Part shown: positions 63,478 to 64,000 of the stretch, piece by piece
Layout: each line of letters opens with the position of its first letter
Position numbering within the stretch: the stretch's first letter is position 1
Assembly (NCBI RefSeq): GCF_000350225.1
Contig: NW_005179103.1
Coordinates: 1 to 64,000, forward strand
Length of the DNA: 64,000 nucleotides
Source: Chondrus crispus
Lineage: Eukaryota; Rhodophyta; Florideophyceae; Gigartinales; Gigartinaceae
Direction: 5' to 3'
Notes under the pieces: model-generated
Told to the model about the DNA's origin: nothing
The model's database searches: none
What the model saw: only the letters and a program-made list of their open reading frames with translations
Translations under genes and position numbers: made by a program

Positions 63478-64000
63478 TCAACGGTTCGTACCGTGCGCGG
63501 GGGCCGACGAACCAGAAGCACGCCCCCTCCAAGGACAGTAGCTGGGGTGCGAAGGCACGTCCGCCCCCGTCTCGTGGAGAGGTGGAAGCGCTACCTCCTT
63601 GTGGGGAACCCGATCCTGAGATGGATCAGGCGAGGTCGCAGGTCCGTCGATGGCCGGATGTCCGTACCGGCGACCTTCGTAAGGGTCTTGAAGACCCTGC
63701 CGCGGTACGAAAGCCGACCCCGCGGGTTCGAGACGAGCGGCTCTGAGAAAATCTCGCTCACCACGGTACCGATCGCGTTCGGCCATGGCGCGCTGGAGAT
63801 CGCTCGCGCGTCGCGTAGAGGCCTCGCGTAGGGCCTCCAGTTCGCCCTGAGCGCCGTGGAGCTGGGCCGCAAGGGAGTCACGTTCGACAGAAAAGGCCTG
63901 ACGCTCCGCTCCGAGGCGGCGCGCTTCGCTACTGCGCTCGAGATACCAATTCGTCAGGGTCCGAAGTAATTCTTCCACGTTCCAGGTCCGATCGACTAAA
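63478..64000 (-). CDS. antisense accessory frame of family B, C-terminal part (partial at the window edge)
   Basis: The minus-strand frame is open from the right edge to a stop at 63478, at least 174 codons. The first 100 visible residues form a strongly predicted coiled-coil (YLERSSEARRLGAERQAF, then AEQ/ERD-like heptads), and the last 60 are Pro/Gly/Arg-rich. Its place and direction relative to B-2 are those of the antisense frames at 22526-24253 (family A) and 19445-20369 (family B). It could be the C-terminal end of the latter protein, but the two visible parts do not overlap, so this cannot be tested here. Confidence 0.4.
   Translation of the reverse strand, partial: LVDRTWNVEELLRTLTNWYLERSSEARRLGAERQAFSVERDSLAAQLHGAQGELEALREASTRRASDLQRAMAERDRYRGERDFLRAARLEPAGSAFVPRQGLQDPYEGRRYGHPAIDGPATSPDPSQDRVPHKEVALPPLHETGADVPSHPSYCPWRGRASGSSAPAHGTNR

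Larger units (their letters stand above)
44974..64000 (+). mobile_element. element B-2: giant Ty3/gypsy chromodomain retrotransposon, family B, running off the window
   Basis: It has a 5' LTR, primer-binding site, full-length gag frame, protease, reverse transcriptase, RNase H, integrase, chromodomain, a 3.1-kb non-coding 3' region and an antisense frame at the right edge. The 3' LTR should lie beyond 64000. A 7.3-kb DNA element (D) is inserted between RNase H and integrase. Apart from that insertion it looks nearly whole, with about one or two breaks. Without D, the visible part is already about 11.7 kb. Confidence 0.88.

Noticed and set aside
1-64000. tRNA and rRNA genes
   Set aside because: No cloverleaf or rRNA-like segment was recognised by eye. 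A covariance-model search could still find one.

Overview
The window is eukaryotic nuclear DNA made up mostly of mobile elements. It contains chromodomain-bearing Ty3/gypsy LTR elements, PIF/Harbinger-type and pogo-type DNA transposons, and short fragments of host-type genes (MnmG/MTO1, Sel1-like repeats, CNNM/CorC). No bacterial operon structure is present and no complete host gene was recognised. The base composition, scarce introns, very large Ty3 elements and frequent TACTGTA words would fit a repeat-rich algal genome such as a florideophyte red alga, but that is an inference from style and is weakly held.

Layout. 1-6298 is mixed-composition DNA with no convincing gene. 6299-7062 is a short non-autonomous DNA element. 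7441-10156 is a pogo-like transposon with a decayed transposase. 10160-11548 is the remnant of a PIF/Harbinger element (Myb/SANT protein plus the 3' part of its nuclease), cut by an LTR element. From 11549 to the right edge there is a nest of two LTR-element families. Family A has LTRs of about 0.94-1.1 kb; family B has LTRs of about 0.6-0.67 kb. In order: A-II (plus strand, cut), B-1 (plus, cut), B-1' (minus, cut), A-III (minus), A-I (minus, complete, 14.7 kb, flanked by a TCTTT duplication), the rest of A-III, A-IV (minus, cut), and B-2 (plus, running off the right edge). B-2 is itself interrupted at 51235-58574 by a 7.3-kb element (D) with terminal inverted repeats.

The most unusual signal is the architecture of families A and B. 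Both are ordinary gag-PR-RT-RH-IN-chromodomain elements, but the 3' end of each is greatly enlarged. A family-A copy has about 3.9 kb of non-coding modules followed by a 575-codon open frame on the opposite strand, which starts just inside the 3' LTR and reads back towards pol. Family B has an unrelated open frame in the same place and orientation. The 3' region of family A is modular: two copies are nearly identical across the LTR and antisense frame, then diverge abruptly at a repeated polypurine motif. A third copy carries a piece of the tRNA-modification gene mnmG/MTO1 next to the same motif. One A LTR is a mosaic with its crossover inside the predicted R region, as expected from strand transfer between two different RNAs.

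Element D carries broken pieces of a Sel1-repeat gene and a CNNM/CorC-type gene, a zinc-finger-like frame, a near-perfect 25-bp hairpin, and minisatellites near both ends. A composite promoter pattern, TACTGTA followed after 16-28 bases by a TATA-like box, is shared by both LTR families and an isolated site in D.
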